64,000 bases of DNA. Source: Methanothermobacter sp. (GTDB lineage: Archaea; Methanobacteriota; Methanobacteria; Methanobacteriales; DSM-23052). Location: NCBI GenBank assembly GCA_030055615.1, contig JASFYN010000001.1, forward strand, positions 265,267 to 329,266, written 5' to 3'. How positions within the stretch are numbered: position 1 is the first letter of the stretch; each line of letters starts with the position of its first letter. The position numbers were made by a program, and so were the translations under genes. The notes under the pieces are model-generated. The model had not been told where the DNA came from and did no database searches. It saw only the letters and a list, made by a program, of their open reading frames with translations. This document shows, piece by piece, positions 1-8,171 of the stretch.

Positions 1-92
1 GTTGGTGTTATTAGGCCTATTTTGTCGCCTTTTATGGCGATTTGTGGCGGTATTTTCTCTTCTATAATTTTTATGAGTTCTGTTAGTTTCAT
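1..92 (-). CDS. hcgD: HcgD, Nif3-like protein of FeGP cofactor synthesis (partial)
   Basis: Only the first 30 codons are inside the window; the gene runs off the left edge. The ATG overlaps the stop of hcgC in an ATGA junction. The N-terminus (MKLTELIKIIEEKIPPQIAI, then a GDKIGL segment) fits the start of Nif3/HcgD proteins, where an acidic helix precedes the D-x-x-GL loop. HcgD is regarded as a dinuclear-iron Nif3 homologue that may supply iron to the guanylylpyridinol cofactor of Hmd. The call rests on this short match and on the position directly after hcgC. Confidence 0.75.
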   Translation of the reverse strand, partial: MKLTELIKIIEEKIPPQIAIKGDKIGLITP

Positions 93-844
93 ATTTCTTT
101 TATTTTGGATTTTATTTTTCTAAGATTTTCTTTTATTGGCGTGTCACAGTCTATTCTTTTGAGGGATGATGCGATTATTGCATTTTCTTTGATGGATTCT
201 GTAAATTTTTCGCAATCTTTTTCCTTGAATAGTATTCTTTCATAGAATCTTAATTGTGATGACGCGTAGAGTACACCATCTGCTTTTAGGATTTTTTCGA
301 GGCTTCTTCTGAGCACTTCTATGGTTAGGGTCATTGTCCCTGATGTTTTCGTATTTAGGCCATTGGTATATAATATGCCTTTTAGCGGGGCTTTGATGGC
401 TTTTATTCTCTTTTCAGTTTCGTCATGGTTTTTTATTATAGGGTCGCTGGCATCTGAAATTGGACTTTCAACTATGAAGGTCTTTGTTTTGATTTTTAGT
501 TTTTTTGGTTTTATGCCTCCGATACCTGTTGTATCCACTACAAGATCCCATGTTCCTCTGATGGTTTTTGGTTTTTTGAATGTTACATTTGGATCGACTA
601 GGCATTTGAGGTGGGGGTATTTATCGACTATTGTAACATTGTATTCTTTGAATTTGTTGGCTATCATGGCACCTGTAAGATAGGCGCCTATTATGAGGGT
701 TTTTTCTGGTTTGATTTTTTTATGGGCTAGCCAATCTATTAAGGCGTTTGTTTTTATCTTGCCTATGGTTTCTATGATATCTTGGATGGTGTGTTCTGAG
801 AAGTAGCTTTTTACTGTGTTTGTTATACCAGTTTCTGTTTTCAT
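89..844 (-). CDS. hcgC: HcgC, SAM-dependent pyridinol methyltransferase for the Hmd cofactor
   Basis: A 251-residue protein of the DUF1188/HcgC family. A Rossmann-like segment appears near residues 45-75 (KTLIIGAYLTGAMIANKF, ending in VTIVDKYPHL), the expected SAM-binding motif. In the family, HcgC methylates the pyridinol ring of the iron-guanylylpyridinol (FeGP) cofactor of [Fe]-hydrogenase. The gene overlaps hcgB upstream by four bases and hcgD downstream by four bases, so the hcgA-B-C-D genes are very probably one translationally coupled operon downstream of hmd. The length is normal for the family and nothing is missing. Confidence 0.9.
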   Translation of the reverse strand: MKTETGITNTVKSYFSEHTIQDIIETIGKIKTNALIDWLAHKKIKPEKTLIIGAYLTGAMIANKFKEYNVTIVDKYPHLKCLVDPNVTFKKPKTIRGTWDLVVDTTGIGGIKPKKLKIKTKTFIVESPISDASDPIIKNHDETEKRIKAIKAPLKGILYTNGLNTKTSGTMTLTIEVLRRSLEKILKADGVLYASSQLRFYERILFKEKDCEKFTESIKENAIIASSLKRIDCDTPIKENLRKIKSKIKEI

Positions 845-1305
845 AATCCTAGCCTTTGGAGGGCTGTTTTCAGTTCTTCTTCTACTGCTTCTTCTAGGCT
901 TTTTCCGTGTATGATGTGTGGTGGTGATATGGCTGCTGAGAGTATTCTGCCTTTGCGGTCCATTATTACTAGCATTGAACCGGAGCCTGGAGCGCCTAGT
1001 CGGCCCCTTGCTATTACAAGGTCTGAGTCTGTTGTGTCTACTGCCATGAGGGCTTTGGTTATGGTTGGCATCCTTGTCAGGTCAGCGGCGTTGGTGTGGA
1101 TTTTTAATCCTTTGGCTTTGGGGAGTCCGAATTCTTTGAGGACCTTGTTTATACTTTTTAGTTTTTTTTGATCCCAATTGGGGATGGTTATGTTCTTTGC
1201 TGAGAGGATGTATTCTTTTATTTTTTCGACTTCTATTTCCTTGTCGCCTGTTCTTTTCCTTTCTGCTGATTCGTTGTATGCTTTTTTTATGTGTTCTTCT
1301 AGCAT
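841..1305 (-). CDS. hcgB: HcgB, FeGP guanylyltransferase
   Basis: A 154-residue protein of the DUF3236/HcgB family. It has the typical conserved centre LKIHTNAADLTRMPTITKAL, followed by a Gly-rich stretch (RGRLGAPGSGSMLVI, about residues 100-115) and a C-terminal HGKSLEEAVEEEL. HcgB joins a GMP moiety from GTP to the pyridinol precursor, giving guanylylpyridinol for [Fe]-hydrogenase. The ATG is preceded by GGTGATAAAAG, which also carries the end of hcgA. Its stop overlaps the start of hcgC in an ATGA-type junction. Confidence 0.9.
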   Translation of the reverse strand: MLEEHIKKAYNESAERKRTGDKEIEVEKIKEYILSAKNITIPNWDQKKLKSINKVLKEFGLPKAKGLKIHTNAADLTRMPTITKALMAVDTTDSDLVIARGRLGAPGSGSMLVIMDRKGRILSAAISPPHIIHGKSLEEAVEEELKTALQRLGL

Positions 1306-1311
1306 CTTTTA

Positions 1312-2334
1312 TCACCATGGGATGGGGGAGGCTAATTTTTTTATTTCGGCTTTTAGGCCCATGTTTTTTATGATTTTAAGTATTTTTTTAAGGTTTCCTA
1401 CGTGTGGTGATCCGACGCCTTTGACGTGTAGGGGATAATTGTCGGGTATTACTGTGGCTATGTTGTCTGCGCCTGCTATGAGGGAGAATTTCACGTTTTC
1501 AGGGCCTATGGTGGGTGCGGGTACTGTTATCCTCAGGTGGGGGTATAATATTCTTGTTATTGCTATGGTCTTCATCTGCTCGTTTAGTGGACATGGCGGA
1601 TGTTTTTCCATTGGAGTGCCCTTGTATGGATTGAATCCCATTATAGGCACTTCTCCAAGGCTTTTAAACCTTTTGAGGAACTTTAGATGTTTTATCCTGT
1701 CCTTGTATGTTTCTCCGATTCCTATTAATAGTCCTGATGAGAGTTCTAGGCCTTCTTCTGATATGAGCTTGCATACTTTTATGCGTTGTTCTAGTGTTTC
1801 TCCTGGTTTGAGGTAATGGAAAAGTTTTTGGTTTATTGTTTCTAGGTTGCAGCATATGGTGTCGGTCCCGTACTTTGCCAGTTTTTGTATGTTTTTCCTT
1901 TTGAGGTCTGAGCCCACATTTATGAGTAATTCTAGGCTAGTATTTTCTTTGACTATCTTAGCTGCTCTGGTGGCGTGTTTTCCATTGTATCCGTGGGCGC
2001 CTGAACAACTGACCCTTGGGATCCCTGCTTTTTCTATTTTTTTCGCTGCTTCTAATATTTCCTCATCTTTTCTTGAAAATTCTTTGTAGTATCCTTGGGG
2101 TGATGTACCGGCGGCAAATCCGCAATATTTACACTTAGGGGTGATTTTACATTTATTGGTCACATGAATAGTTGATGTAAGCTTTATGGGACCCCTATTT
2201 TCTTCTCTAAGTTGCCTTGCAACTTTCATTAGCCTATTAAAGTCTTCTCTGTCATCTATTTTGAACAGTTGGATTATTTCATCGTCTTTTAATTGTTGCA
2301 TGTTTTCTGCTTTTTTAAGGATCCTTTCTATCAA
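1312..2334 (-). CDS. hcgA: HcgA (HmdB), radical SAM enzyme of FeGP cofactor synthesis
   Basis: A 340-residue BioB-like radical SAM protein. The cluster-binding motif is CKITPKCKYC, a CX5CX2C spacing, rather than the common CX3CX2C. This spacing is diagnostic of the HmdB/HcgA family. A conserved PRVSCSGAHGYNGKH stretch follows, and a BATS-like C-terminal region carries VPAPTIGPENVKFSLIAGADN. It is thought to make part of the pyridinol ring or its acyl substituent. The start is TTG with GGGTGTTAAA just upstream. A TATA-like TATATTATA around position 2380 in the 84-base gap after hmd could give an extra promoter. Confidence 0.9.
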   Translation of the reverse strand: MIERILKKAENMQQLKDDEIIQLFKIDDREDFNRLMKVARQLREENRGPIKLTSTIHVTNKCKITPKCKYCGFAAGTSPQGYYKEFSRKDEEILEAAKKIEKAGIPRVSCSGAHGYNGKHATRAAKIVKENTSLELLINVGSDLKRKNIQKLAKYGTDTICCNLETINQKLFHYLKPGETLEQRIKVCKLISEEGLELSSGLLIGIGETYKDRIKHLKFLKRFKSLGEVPIMGFNPYKGTPMEKHPPCPLNEQMKTIAITRILYPHLRITVPAPTIGPENVKFSLIAGADNIATVIPDNYPLHVKGVGSPHVGNLKKILKIIKNMGLKAEIKKLASPIPW

Positions 2335-2418
2335 TTTAACACCCTAAACTAGAAATTAGAATTAGTATTATCTATAATATAGGTGATTTAAATATTTAAA
2401 AAAAATAGGGATGGGAGT

Positions 2419-3453
2419 TTATTTTTTTCTTTTTTCAAGGACTTCGAATGTTGATGGGAGTATTTCCGAAAGGGCTCCGAAGTTCATGGAGTCTGCTGTT
2501 CCAAGGAGTGTTCCAGGGTCTAGGTGATCCTCCATTTTGTCTATTCCAACCTTTTCCATTAATCCGGTTAGTTGTTCGAGGGCTTCTTTGGCCATCATCT
2601 GGGCGAATCCTGCTGGCGCGCCAAGGTTTTTAGTCACAGCATCTCTGTAGGTGAGTATGCCTGCGTAGGTTATTGCGGTGAGTGCGGAGCACATGTCACA
2701 TACTGGGCCTAGGAGTTCTGCTGGTAATTTATAGGCTTTGCTTCTTGCTTTTTCGCCCAATTCTAGGAGGGTGTTTATTGCCTCATTTGAGGCGTATCCT
2801 TCTGCTATGTAAACTTGTCCTTTCATCTCAGGTACTGCGCCTGGGTGGTATGATGATATATTAAGGGTTTCTGGTGATGTTGCGAGGTCTCCATGCCTTT
2901 CTGCGAATATTTCATAGAATTTTGTGGTGGGTATTGTGCAAGCGTGTGTTACGATTGCACCCTTTTTTAGGTTGTCTATGAATTTTTCTATGATACTTGG
3001 TTGGATGTCGCCTTTTGGCAGCCAGGTCATAACCCAATCGGCATCGGCTACGGCTTCCCTGTCATCTGTCGTAACCTCTAATCCTAGTTCTTCGGGGTGT
3101 ACAAAGTGTATAGCACCTTCTGGTGGTTTTGGAAGATCCTTAGCGACTTCATTCACCTTTTCCCTGATTTTTGGCATTATTTTTTCAGGATCTTCTTTGT
3201 GGGCTTCTATAACTTCCTCATAGTCAAAGTCGTCTATTACTGTGAATTTTTTATCGAATACTGGATCTGATACTATAATATCATCTATGTTTGCTAGTTC
3301 TTTTAGTTCTGCTGCCATTGTTATCGTTGAATGGGTCATGGCTATCTCTGGTTTACCCACTTCTTCCGCGACTTCGCATGCCCTTGCAAAGTTTGTTATA
3401 CCAGTTGCGGCATGCGTCCTATAACATCCAGCACCTAATATTGCAACTTTCAT
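2419..3453 (-). CDS. hmd: Hmd, 5,10-methenyl-H4MPT hydrogenase ([Fe]-hydrogenase)
   Basis: A 344-residue cytoplasmic enzyme that uses H2 to reduce methenyl-tetrahydromethanopterin reversibly to methylene-H4MPT without nickel or Fe-S clusters. The N-terminal Rossmann domain starts MKVAILGAGCYRTHAATG, with the catalytic His at residue 14. The iron-ligand cysteine is Cys172 in THACTIPTTKF (Cys176 in M. jannaschii numbering). The C-terminal dimerisation domain has the expected LLGPVCDMCSALTAITYAG segment. The start ATG follows GAGGTGATGGT. It heads the hcg operon and is divergent from hcgG, so cofactor and apoenzyme genes are together. Family members are induced under nickel limitation. Confidence 0.97.
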   Translation of the reverse strand: MKVAILGAGCYRTHAATGITNFARACEVAEEVGKPEIAMTHSTITMAAELKELANIDDIIVSDPVFDKKFTVIDDFDYEEVIEAHKEDPEKIMPKIREKVNEVAKDLPKPPEGAIHFVHPEELGLEVTTDDREAVADADWVMTWLPKGDIQPSIIEKFIDNLKKGAIVTHACTIPTTKFYEIFAERHGDLATSPETLNISSYHPGAVPEMKGQVYIAEGYASNEAINTLLELGEKARSKAYKLPAELLGPVCDMCSALTAITYAGILTYRDAVTKNLGAPAGFAQMMAKEALEQLTGLMEKVGIDKMEDHLDPGTLLGTADSMNFGALSEILPSTFEVLEKRKK

Positions 3454-3476
3454 ACCATCACCTCACAAACTTGTAT

Positions 3477-3496
3477 TACTATCTTTCCAGATAGTA
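3477..3496. promoter_or_regulatory. Perfect inverted repeat at the predicted hmd transcription start
   Basis: The sequence is TACTATCT-TTCC-AGATAGTA, two perfectly complementary 8-base arms with a 4-base spacer. It lies across the predicted start of transcription and within the hmd leader. It could be an operator for a dimeric repressor or a small 5' RNA hairpin. No known regulator binding site is recognised in it. Confidence 0.45.
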
Positions 3497-3510
3497 CTAA
3501 TAACTCATCT

Positions 3511-3521
3511 TTTATTATAAA
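3511..3521 (-). promoter_or_regulatory. Predicted TATA box of hmd
   Basis: On the minus strand the sequence reads TTTATAATAAA inside a longer AT tract. About 25 bases downstream the transcript would start near position 3491, roughly 38 bases before the hmd ATG. Position and sequence fit an archaeal TATA element. This is inferred from sequence only. Confidence 0.5.
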
Positions 3522-3688
3522 TAAACTTTTTGATCATAATAAAATCCAAAATTATATCCAAAGTTTATCCATATAATATAAAAAATTATTAAAACTATTG
3601 TAGGACACTTAAAATGAAAAAATCAATAAAACCAAAATATCATTTTAGAATCATATCATTATCCAGTATTAGATAACATGGTGATATA

Positions 3689-5206
3689 ATGGAAGATCTT
3701 ATCATGGAAGCCGTTCATGACCCAAATGCGGCTTGGGAACTTGCAAAGGCAGAAAGGGACCCAATAAGGGTAGTTGACACTATTTCAGAACTTTCAATGG
3801 AAGAGGCCATTAAACTGGGATACAATTTTAAGAGATTCCCCATTGGATGCGACTTAACTGAGGTTCTAGTGGGTACATGCGCCTCAGACCTTGAAGAAAT
3901 AGACTTTCTGGGCAATTGCATGTTAGCTGATATGATAGGAGCAACTATACATGCTTGTGCATACGCATTCGCAGACATGGCAGAATCCTATGGCATGAAG
4001 GGCGTGGAACTAATGCGCAAAGTCAGACAGATAACAGAAGTTCCCATCGACTTGGACCACTTCGGCGAATATGGGCCAATGAGATTCCCAGAGGATATAA
4101 CACATTGCATCGGCCAATGCTACATGGAGGGACCCCCATTCAAGGGTTGTCCCCGCAACAGGATACACTCAAGGTTATTGGATAAAGAGAAAGAGGCGCT
4201 TCCTGAAAGGGATGAGTGGATTAAACATTCAACATCAATTGCAATTAATTTGACTTCTGCACAAGGGGCTGAAGCCCATGCAGCCCCAATAAAAGAAGCT
4301 AAAAAGGTTGCTAAACTTGCAAGGGAACATGGAAAGGGCTTGGAAGCGATAATGTTCATAGGAGACGGGTATGATGATCTTATAACAGCATTTGAGACCG
4401 CCCTTGAAATTGGCGTGGATGTTTTCGTACTTGAAGGAGGACCATTCAACCTTGCAACTGACCGTCTTGAAGCATTTGCACGAGCAGTTGCCATGGCAAG
4501 GATACTTGCACCGGGCAAGATCGTGGCAACCAATGGAGCCTATGAAGACGAGTGCCGAGTAGGCCTTAGAGCAGGGTTAAACGCTATAATAACAGGTTTT
4601 CCACGGAACCATCACGGTTACATGTGCGGATATTCACCAGGCGCGGCTAGGAGAGGAAACTTCGGACTCCCGCGAATAATCAAAATAATAAAAGATGAAG
4701 TCCCAGAGGGGCTTACAAGGGTCCCCATCCAGAAAAACGAAATGGAAGCCCTTGCAATGGCTGTTAAGGCCGCAGGCAAGGACAATGTCTATCCCGCGAG
4801 TATAGGTCATACTTTCGTGGGTGACGCCCATTGGGCATGCCTGCCCCACACACCATTATACAAGCGAGTTAAAATCCAGAAAACCGTGAACGACATTAAA
4901 AGGATGGCCTCAGAGGGCTTTTTAGGGGATAAAATTGCGATTATAGGTGCAAGGTTTCTGTCGTGGGTTATAAGCAAGGAACTAGAAAATTATGTTGACG
5001 AGATCATAATAAGTGACACTGACAACTGGGTGGAAAATGTAACACTTGATAATTTGAGATCCCAACTGAAGGTTGATTTAAATGGTGCAAATGGTGATGA
5101 TAAAAGAGCATACAACTACGCAGATACTACAATAATATCATCAACAATACCTGGGGTTGTCAATAGGATTTCCAGAAAATTTGAGGGTATTATAACTTTC
5201 ATTTAG
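3689..5206 (+). CDS. hcgG: HcgG (HmdC), FeGP cofactor biosynthesis protein
   Basis: A 505-residue protein of the HmdC/HcgG family, found only with [Fe]-hydrogenase. The N-terminal two thirds have conserved Cys-rich segments (CDLTEVLVGTCASDL, then THCIGQCYMEGPPFKGCPR) and a GFPRNHHGYMCGYSPGAARR block. The last ~110 residues look like a separate Rossmann-type domain (GDKIAIIGARFLSWVISKEL, then DEIIISDTDNW). Its reaction in cofactor synthesis is not established. The ATG follows GGTGATATA. It is transcribed away from hmd across a 235-base divergent promoter region and towards mvhDGAB. HcgE and HcgF are not in this window. Confidence 0.88.
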   Translation: MEDLIMEAVHDPNAAWELAKAERDPIRVVDTISELSMEEAIKLGYNFKRFPIGCDLTEVLVGTCASDLEEIDFLGNCMLADMIGATIHACAYAFADMAESYGMKGVELMRKVRQITEVPIDLDHFGEYGPMRFPEDITHCIGQCYMEGPPFKGCPRNRIHSRLLDKEKEALPERDEWIKHSTSIAINLTSAQGAEAHAAPIKEAKKVAKLAREHGKGLEAIMFIGDGYDDLITAFETALEIGVDVFVLEGGPFNLATDRLEAFARAVAMARILAPGKIVATNGAYEDECRVGLRAGLNAIITGFPRNHHGYMCGYSPGAARRGNFGLPRIIKIIKDEVPEGLTRVPIQKNEMEALAMAVKAAGKDNVYPASIGHTFVGDAHWACLPHTPLYKRVKIQKTVNDIKRMASEGFLGDKIAIIGARFLSWVISKELENYVDEIIISDTDNWVENVTLDNLRSQLKVDLNGANGDDKRAYNYADTTIISSTIPGVVNRISRKFEGIITFI

Positions 5207-5273
5207 TGCGTATTAAAAATACAAAGATTGTTAATCCAGTATATAAAGTTTTCGAAATTGATTCATAAGTAAT

Positions 5274-5320
5274 CTTTATACCTATTCTTTTTCAACCAAT
5301 ATACCAAGTACAATTTGTAC
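5274..5320 (+). promoter_or_regulatory. Predicted mvh promoter with a 13-base palindrome just after the start site
   Basis: The 142-base gap between hcgG and mvhD has a TATA-like CTTTATACC at 5274-5282, which places the start of transcription near 5303. Directly after it, at 5308-5320, is the perfect palindrome GTACAA-T-TTGTAC. The strong ribosome site AGGAGGAG follows at 5336-5343. The palindrome position is that of a repressor operator. The regulator is unknown. A second TATA-like AGTATATAAAG lies upstream near 5238. Confidence 0.5.
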
Positions 5321-5348
5321 AATAAAATAAGAGCAAGGAGGAGACTCT

Positions 5349-5777
5349 ATGGCTGAGGAGGATATAAAGATCGTTATGTTCTGTTGCAACTGGTGTTCCT
5401 ATGGTGGGGCTGACACAGCAGGAACTGCAAGAATGCAATATCCACCAAACGTCCGCGTAATCAGAGTTATGTGCTCTGGAAGAGTTGAACCACAATTCAT
5501 ACTCAAAGCATTCAGAGAAGGCGCCGACGGTGTCGTAGTGGCCGGATGCCACTTCGGTGACTGCCACTATGACGCAGGAAACTACAAAATGGCCAGGAGA
5601 ATGGAACTAGTCTACAGACTCATAGAAGAACTTGGAATAGGCAAAGAAAGACTATACCATGATTACATATCAGCATCAGAAGGTGAAAAATTCGCCGAAA
5701 CAGTAAAGATGATGGTTGACAGGATAAAGGCCCTTGGACCATCACCAGTAAAAGAACAAATAGCAGCTGAAGCCTAA
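5349..5777 (+). CDS. mvhD: MvhD, delta subunit of F420-non-reducing hydrogenase
   Basis: A 142-residue iron-sulfur protein that carries electrons from the Mvh hydrogenase to heterodisulfide reductase HdrABC, the flavin-based electron-bifurcating complex. Conserved cysteines are in [15 protein letters not shown] (residues 10-24), VMCSGRVEP and [15 protein letters not shown], the pattern of MvhD/HdrA-interacting proteins with a [2Fe-2S] cluster. It is the first gene of mvhDGAB, has an AGGAGGAG ribosome site, and is followed after 21 bases by mvhG. The order D-G-A-B is the one known in Methanothermobacter. Confidence 0.96.
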   Translation: MAEEDIKIVMFCCNWCSYGGADTAGTARMQYPPNVRVIRVMCSGRVEPQFILKAFREGADGVVVAGCHFGDCHYDAGNYKMARRMELVYRLIEELGIGKERLYHDYISASEGEKFAETVKMMVDRIKALGPSPVKEQIAAEA

Positions 5778-5798
5778 ACTTGGAGGAGGGAGAATAAA

Positions 5799-6728
5799 AT
5801 GGCTGAAAAGGCACAGATAGGGACTATGTGGCTTGGAGGATGCTCCGGATGCCACCTATCAATAGTAGACTTCCATGAACAAATATTAGATTTATTAGAA
5901 TTGGCAGAAATTAAATTCAGCCCGGTCTTAATGGACATTAAATATGATGAAATCCCAGAAAAGCTTGACGTCGTCATAATAGAAGGGGGGATAGTGAACG
6001 ACGAAAACAGAGAATTCGCAGAACTACTAAGGGAAAGAGCCGACTTCGTCATATCATATGGTACATGCGCAGCCTATGGAGGCATACCAGGCCTCAGAAA
6101 CCTCTGGCCAAAAGAAGAAGTCATAGAAGAAGCATACATCAATTCAATAAGCACACCAAACCCAGACAAGGTAATACCCTCTGAGGAAGTACCACACCTT
6201 GAAAACAGAGTAAGACCACTCTCAGATGTTATAGATGTGGATCTTGTCGTCCCAGGATGCCCACCAAAATCAGAAGTTGTAGCGGAGGCTGTCATAGCAT
6301 TACTCAAAGGAGAAGAAGTTGAACTACCAAACACAAACCTATGCGAAGTATGCCCAAGAGAAAAACCACCAGAAGGACTTGCAATGGACTTCATAAAAAG
6401 ACAATTCGAAGTAGGTAAACCAGAAGAAGATCTCTGCCTTATACCACAAGGCATAGTATGCATGGGTCCGGCAACAGTATCAATCTGCGGTGCACAATGT
6501 CCAAGCAACGGAGTACACTGCAGAGGATGCTACGGGCCAACAACACGCGTAATAGACCAGGGAGCTAAGATGATAAGTGCCATAGCATCAGACTTTGGAG
6601 TTGAAAGGGATAAGAAAGTAGACCCCGAAGAGGTTGCGGAACAATTAGATGATATCGTCGGAACATTCTACACCTACACGCTCCCAGCCGCCCTTATACC
6701 AATGAAAATCCAAAAGGAGGGGAAATAA
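5799..6728 (+). CDS. mvhG: MvhG, small subunit of F420-non-reducing [NiFe]-hydrogenase
   Basis: A 309-residue small subunit holding the Fe-S relay. Cysteine motifs seen in order are GGCSGCHLS for the proximal cluster, SYGTCAAYGG, VPGCPPKSE, LCEVCPREKP, and the C-terminal group CMGPATVSICGAQCPSNGVHC-RGCYGP for medial and distal clusters. There is no twin-arginine signal, as expected for a cytoplasmic enzyme. A GGAGGAGGG ribosome site precedes the ATG. The stop of mvhG abuts the mvhA start codon directly, suggesting coupled translation of the two hydrogenase subunits. Confidence 0.96.
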   Translation: MAEKAQIGTMWLGGCSGCHLSIVDFHEQILDLLELAEIKFSPVLMDIKYDEIPEKLDVVIIEGGIVNDENREFAELLRERADFVISYGTCAAYGGIPGLRNLWPKEEVIEEAYINSISTPNPDKVIPSEEVPHLENRVRPLSDVIDVDLVVPGCPPKSEVVAEAVIALLKGEEVELPNTNLCEVCPREKPPEGLAMDFIKRQFEVGKPEEDLCLIPQGIVCMGPATVSICGAQCPSNGVHCRGCYGPTTRVIDQGAKMISAIASDFGVERDKKVDPEEVAEQLDDIVGTFYTYTLPAALIPMKIQKEGK

Positions 6729-8147
6729 ATGGTTAAAGTTACAATGGAACCTGTAACACGTATTGAAGGTCACGCCAAGATCACCGTGCACCTTGACGAG
6801 GCAGGTAATGTTGAAGATACAAGATTACATGTTATGGAATTCCGCGGATTCGAAAAATTCTTACAAGGAAGGCCAATAGAGGAAGCACCACGTATAGTCC
6901 CCAGGATCTGTGGTATATGTGACGTCCAACACCACCTCGCCAGTGCAAAAGCAGTTGACGCATGCTTCGGGTTCGAACCAGAGGACATACCAGAAGCAGC
7001 ATACAAAATGAGGGAGATAATGAACTGGGGCTCATACATGCACTCCCATGCACTACACTTCTACTTCCTAGCAGCCCCAGACTTCATAGCAGGAAAAGAC
7101 AGAGCCACAAGAAACGTATTCCAGATAGTGAAAGATTCACCAGACATAGCACTCAAAGCAATAGAACTCCGTAAAAACGCCTTAGACCTTGTAACAGCCA
7201 CTGGCGCAAGACCAATACACCCAACAACATTCACACCAGGCGGTATAACTTCAGAACTCGACGAAGAAACCCAAAAGGACCTACTAGAGAAGGCTAAAAG
7301 GAATGTTGAACTAGCAGAGGAAACACTAGAACTTGCAATACCAATATTTGAGGAGAATATCGACCTTGTAAACTCACTAGGTGTCATTGAAACATACCAC
7401 ACAGGCTTGGTCAAGGATGGTGTCTGGGACGTCTACGATGGTATCGTAAGGATCAAAGACAAGGAAGGCAACCTCTTCAGAGAATTTAAACCAGCAGATT
7501 ACGCTGATACAATGGCAGAGCACGTGAAACCATACTCATGGCTCAAATTCCCATACATAAAAGATCTGGGCTACCCAGAGGGTGTGTACAGAGTCGCTCC
7601 ACTTTCAAGATTAAATGTTGCAGATAAAATGCCAGACGCCGCTCCAAAGGCACAAGATTACTTCAAAGAATTCAGGGATCAGTTTGGATACGCACAACAG
7701 ACACTATTATTCCACTGGGCAAGACTCATAGAATTATTAGCATGTGCTGAATGCGCAGTCGATGCCTTAGAAGGCGACCTCTCAGGAGAAAAAATACCAG
7801 GAGAACTCGAAAGACAGGAGGGTGATGGCGTAGGTATAGTTGAAGCACCAAGGGGAACACTAACACACCACTACACATGTGACGAGAACGGAATAATAAC
7901 AAGAGCCAACATTATAGTCGCCACAATCCAGAACAACCCCGCCATGGAAATGGGCATACAAAAGGTTGCAGAAGATTATATAAAACCAGGCGTCGAGTTA
8001 GATGATAAAATCTTCAACCTAATGGAGATGGTTATCAGAGCATACGACCCATGCCTCTCATGCGCAACCCATACAATTGACAGTCAAATGAGGCTCGCCA
8101 CCCTAGAAATCTATGACAGCGAAGGTAACCTAGTGAAGAAATTTTAA
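6729..8147 (+). CDS. mvhA: MvhA, large subunit of F420-non-reducing [NiFe]-hydrogenase
   Basis: A 472-residue catalytic subunit. The N-terminal nickel ligand motif [11 protein letters not shown] is near residue 58, and the C-terminal motif DPCLSCATH is followed by a 25-residue tail. In the family this tail is cut after the His by a maturation protease once nickel is inserted. The enzyme oxidises H2 and gives electrons through MvhG and MvhD to HdrABC, where CoM-S-S-CoB and ferredoxin are reduced. The ribosome site AAGGAGGGG lies in the last codons of mvhG. Confidence 0.97.
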   Translation: MVKVTMEPVTRIEGHAKITVHLDEAGNVEDTRLHVMEFRGFEKFLQGRPIEEAPRIVPRICGICDVQHHLASAKAVDACFGFEPEDIPEAAYKMREIMNWGSYMHSHALHFYFLAAPDFIAGKDRATRNVFQIVKDSPDIALKAIELRKNALDLVTATGARPIHPTTFTPGGITSELDEETQKDLLEKAKRNVELAEETLELAIPIFEENIDLVNSLGVIETYHTGLVKDGVWDVYDGIVRIKDKEGNLFREFKPADYADTMAEHVKPYSWLKFPYIKDLGYPEGVYRVAPLSRLNVADKMPDAAPKAQDYFKEFRDQFGYAQQTLLFHWARLIELLACAECAVDALEGDLSGEKIPGELERQEGDGVGIVEAPRGTLTHHYTCDENGIITRANIIVATIQNNPAMEMGIQKVAEDYIKPGVELDDKIFNLMEMVIRAYDPCLSCATHTIDSQMRLATLEIYDSEGNLVKKF

Positions 8148-8171
8148 ACCCCACTTTAGAAGGTGGTAGGG

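Noticed and set aside
4120-4533. Long antisense frames inside hcgG, mvh and similar genes
   Set aside because: They are shadow frames of strongly conserved genes and show low-complexity Ser/Thr/Phe content.
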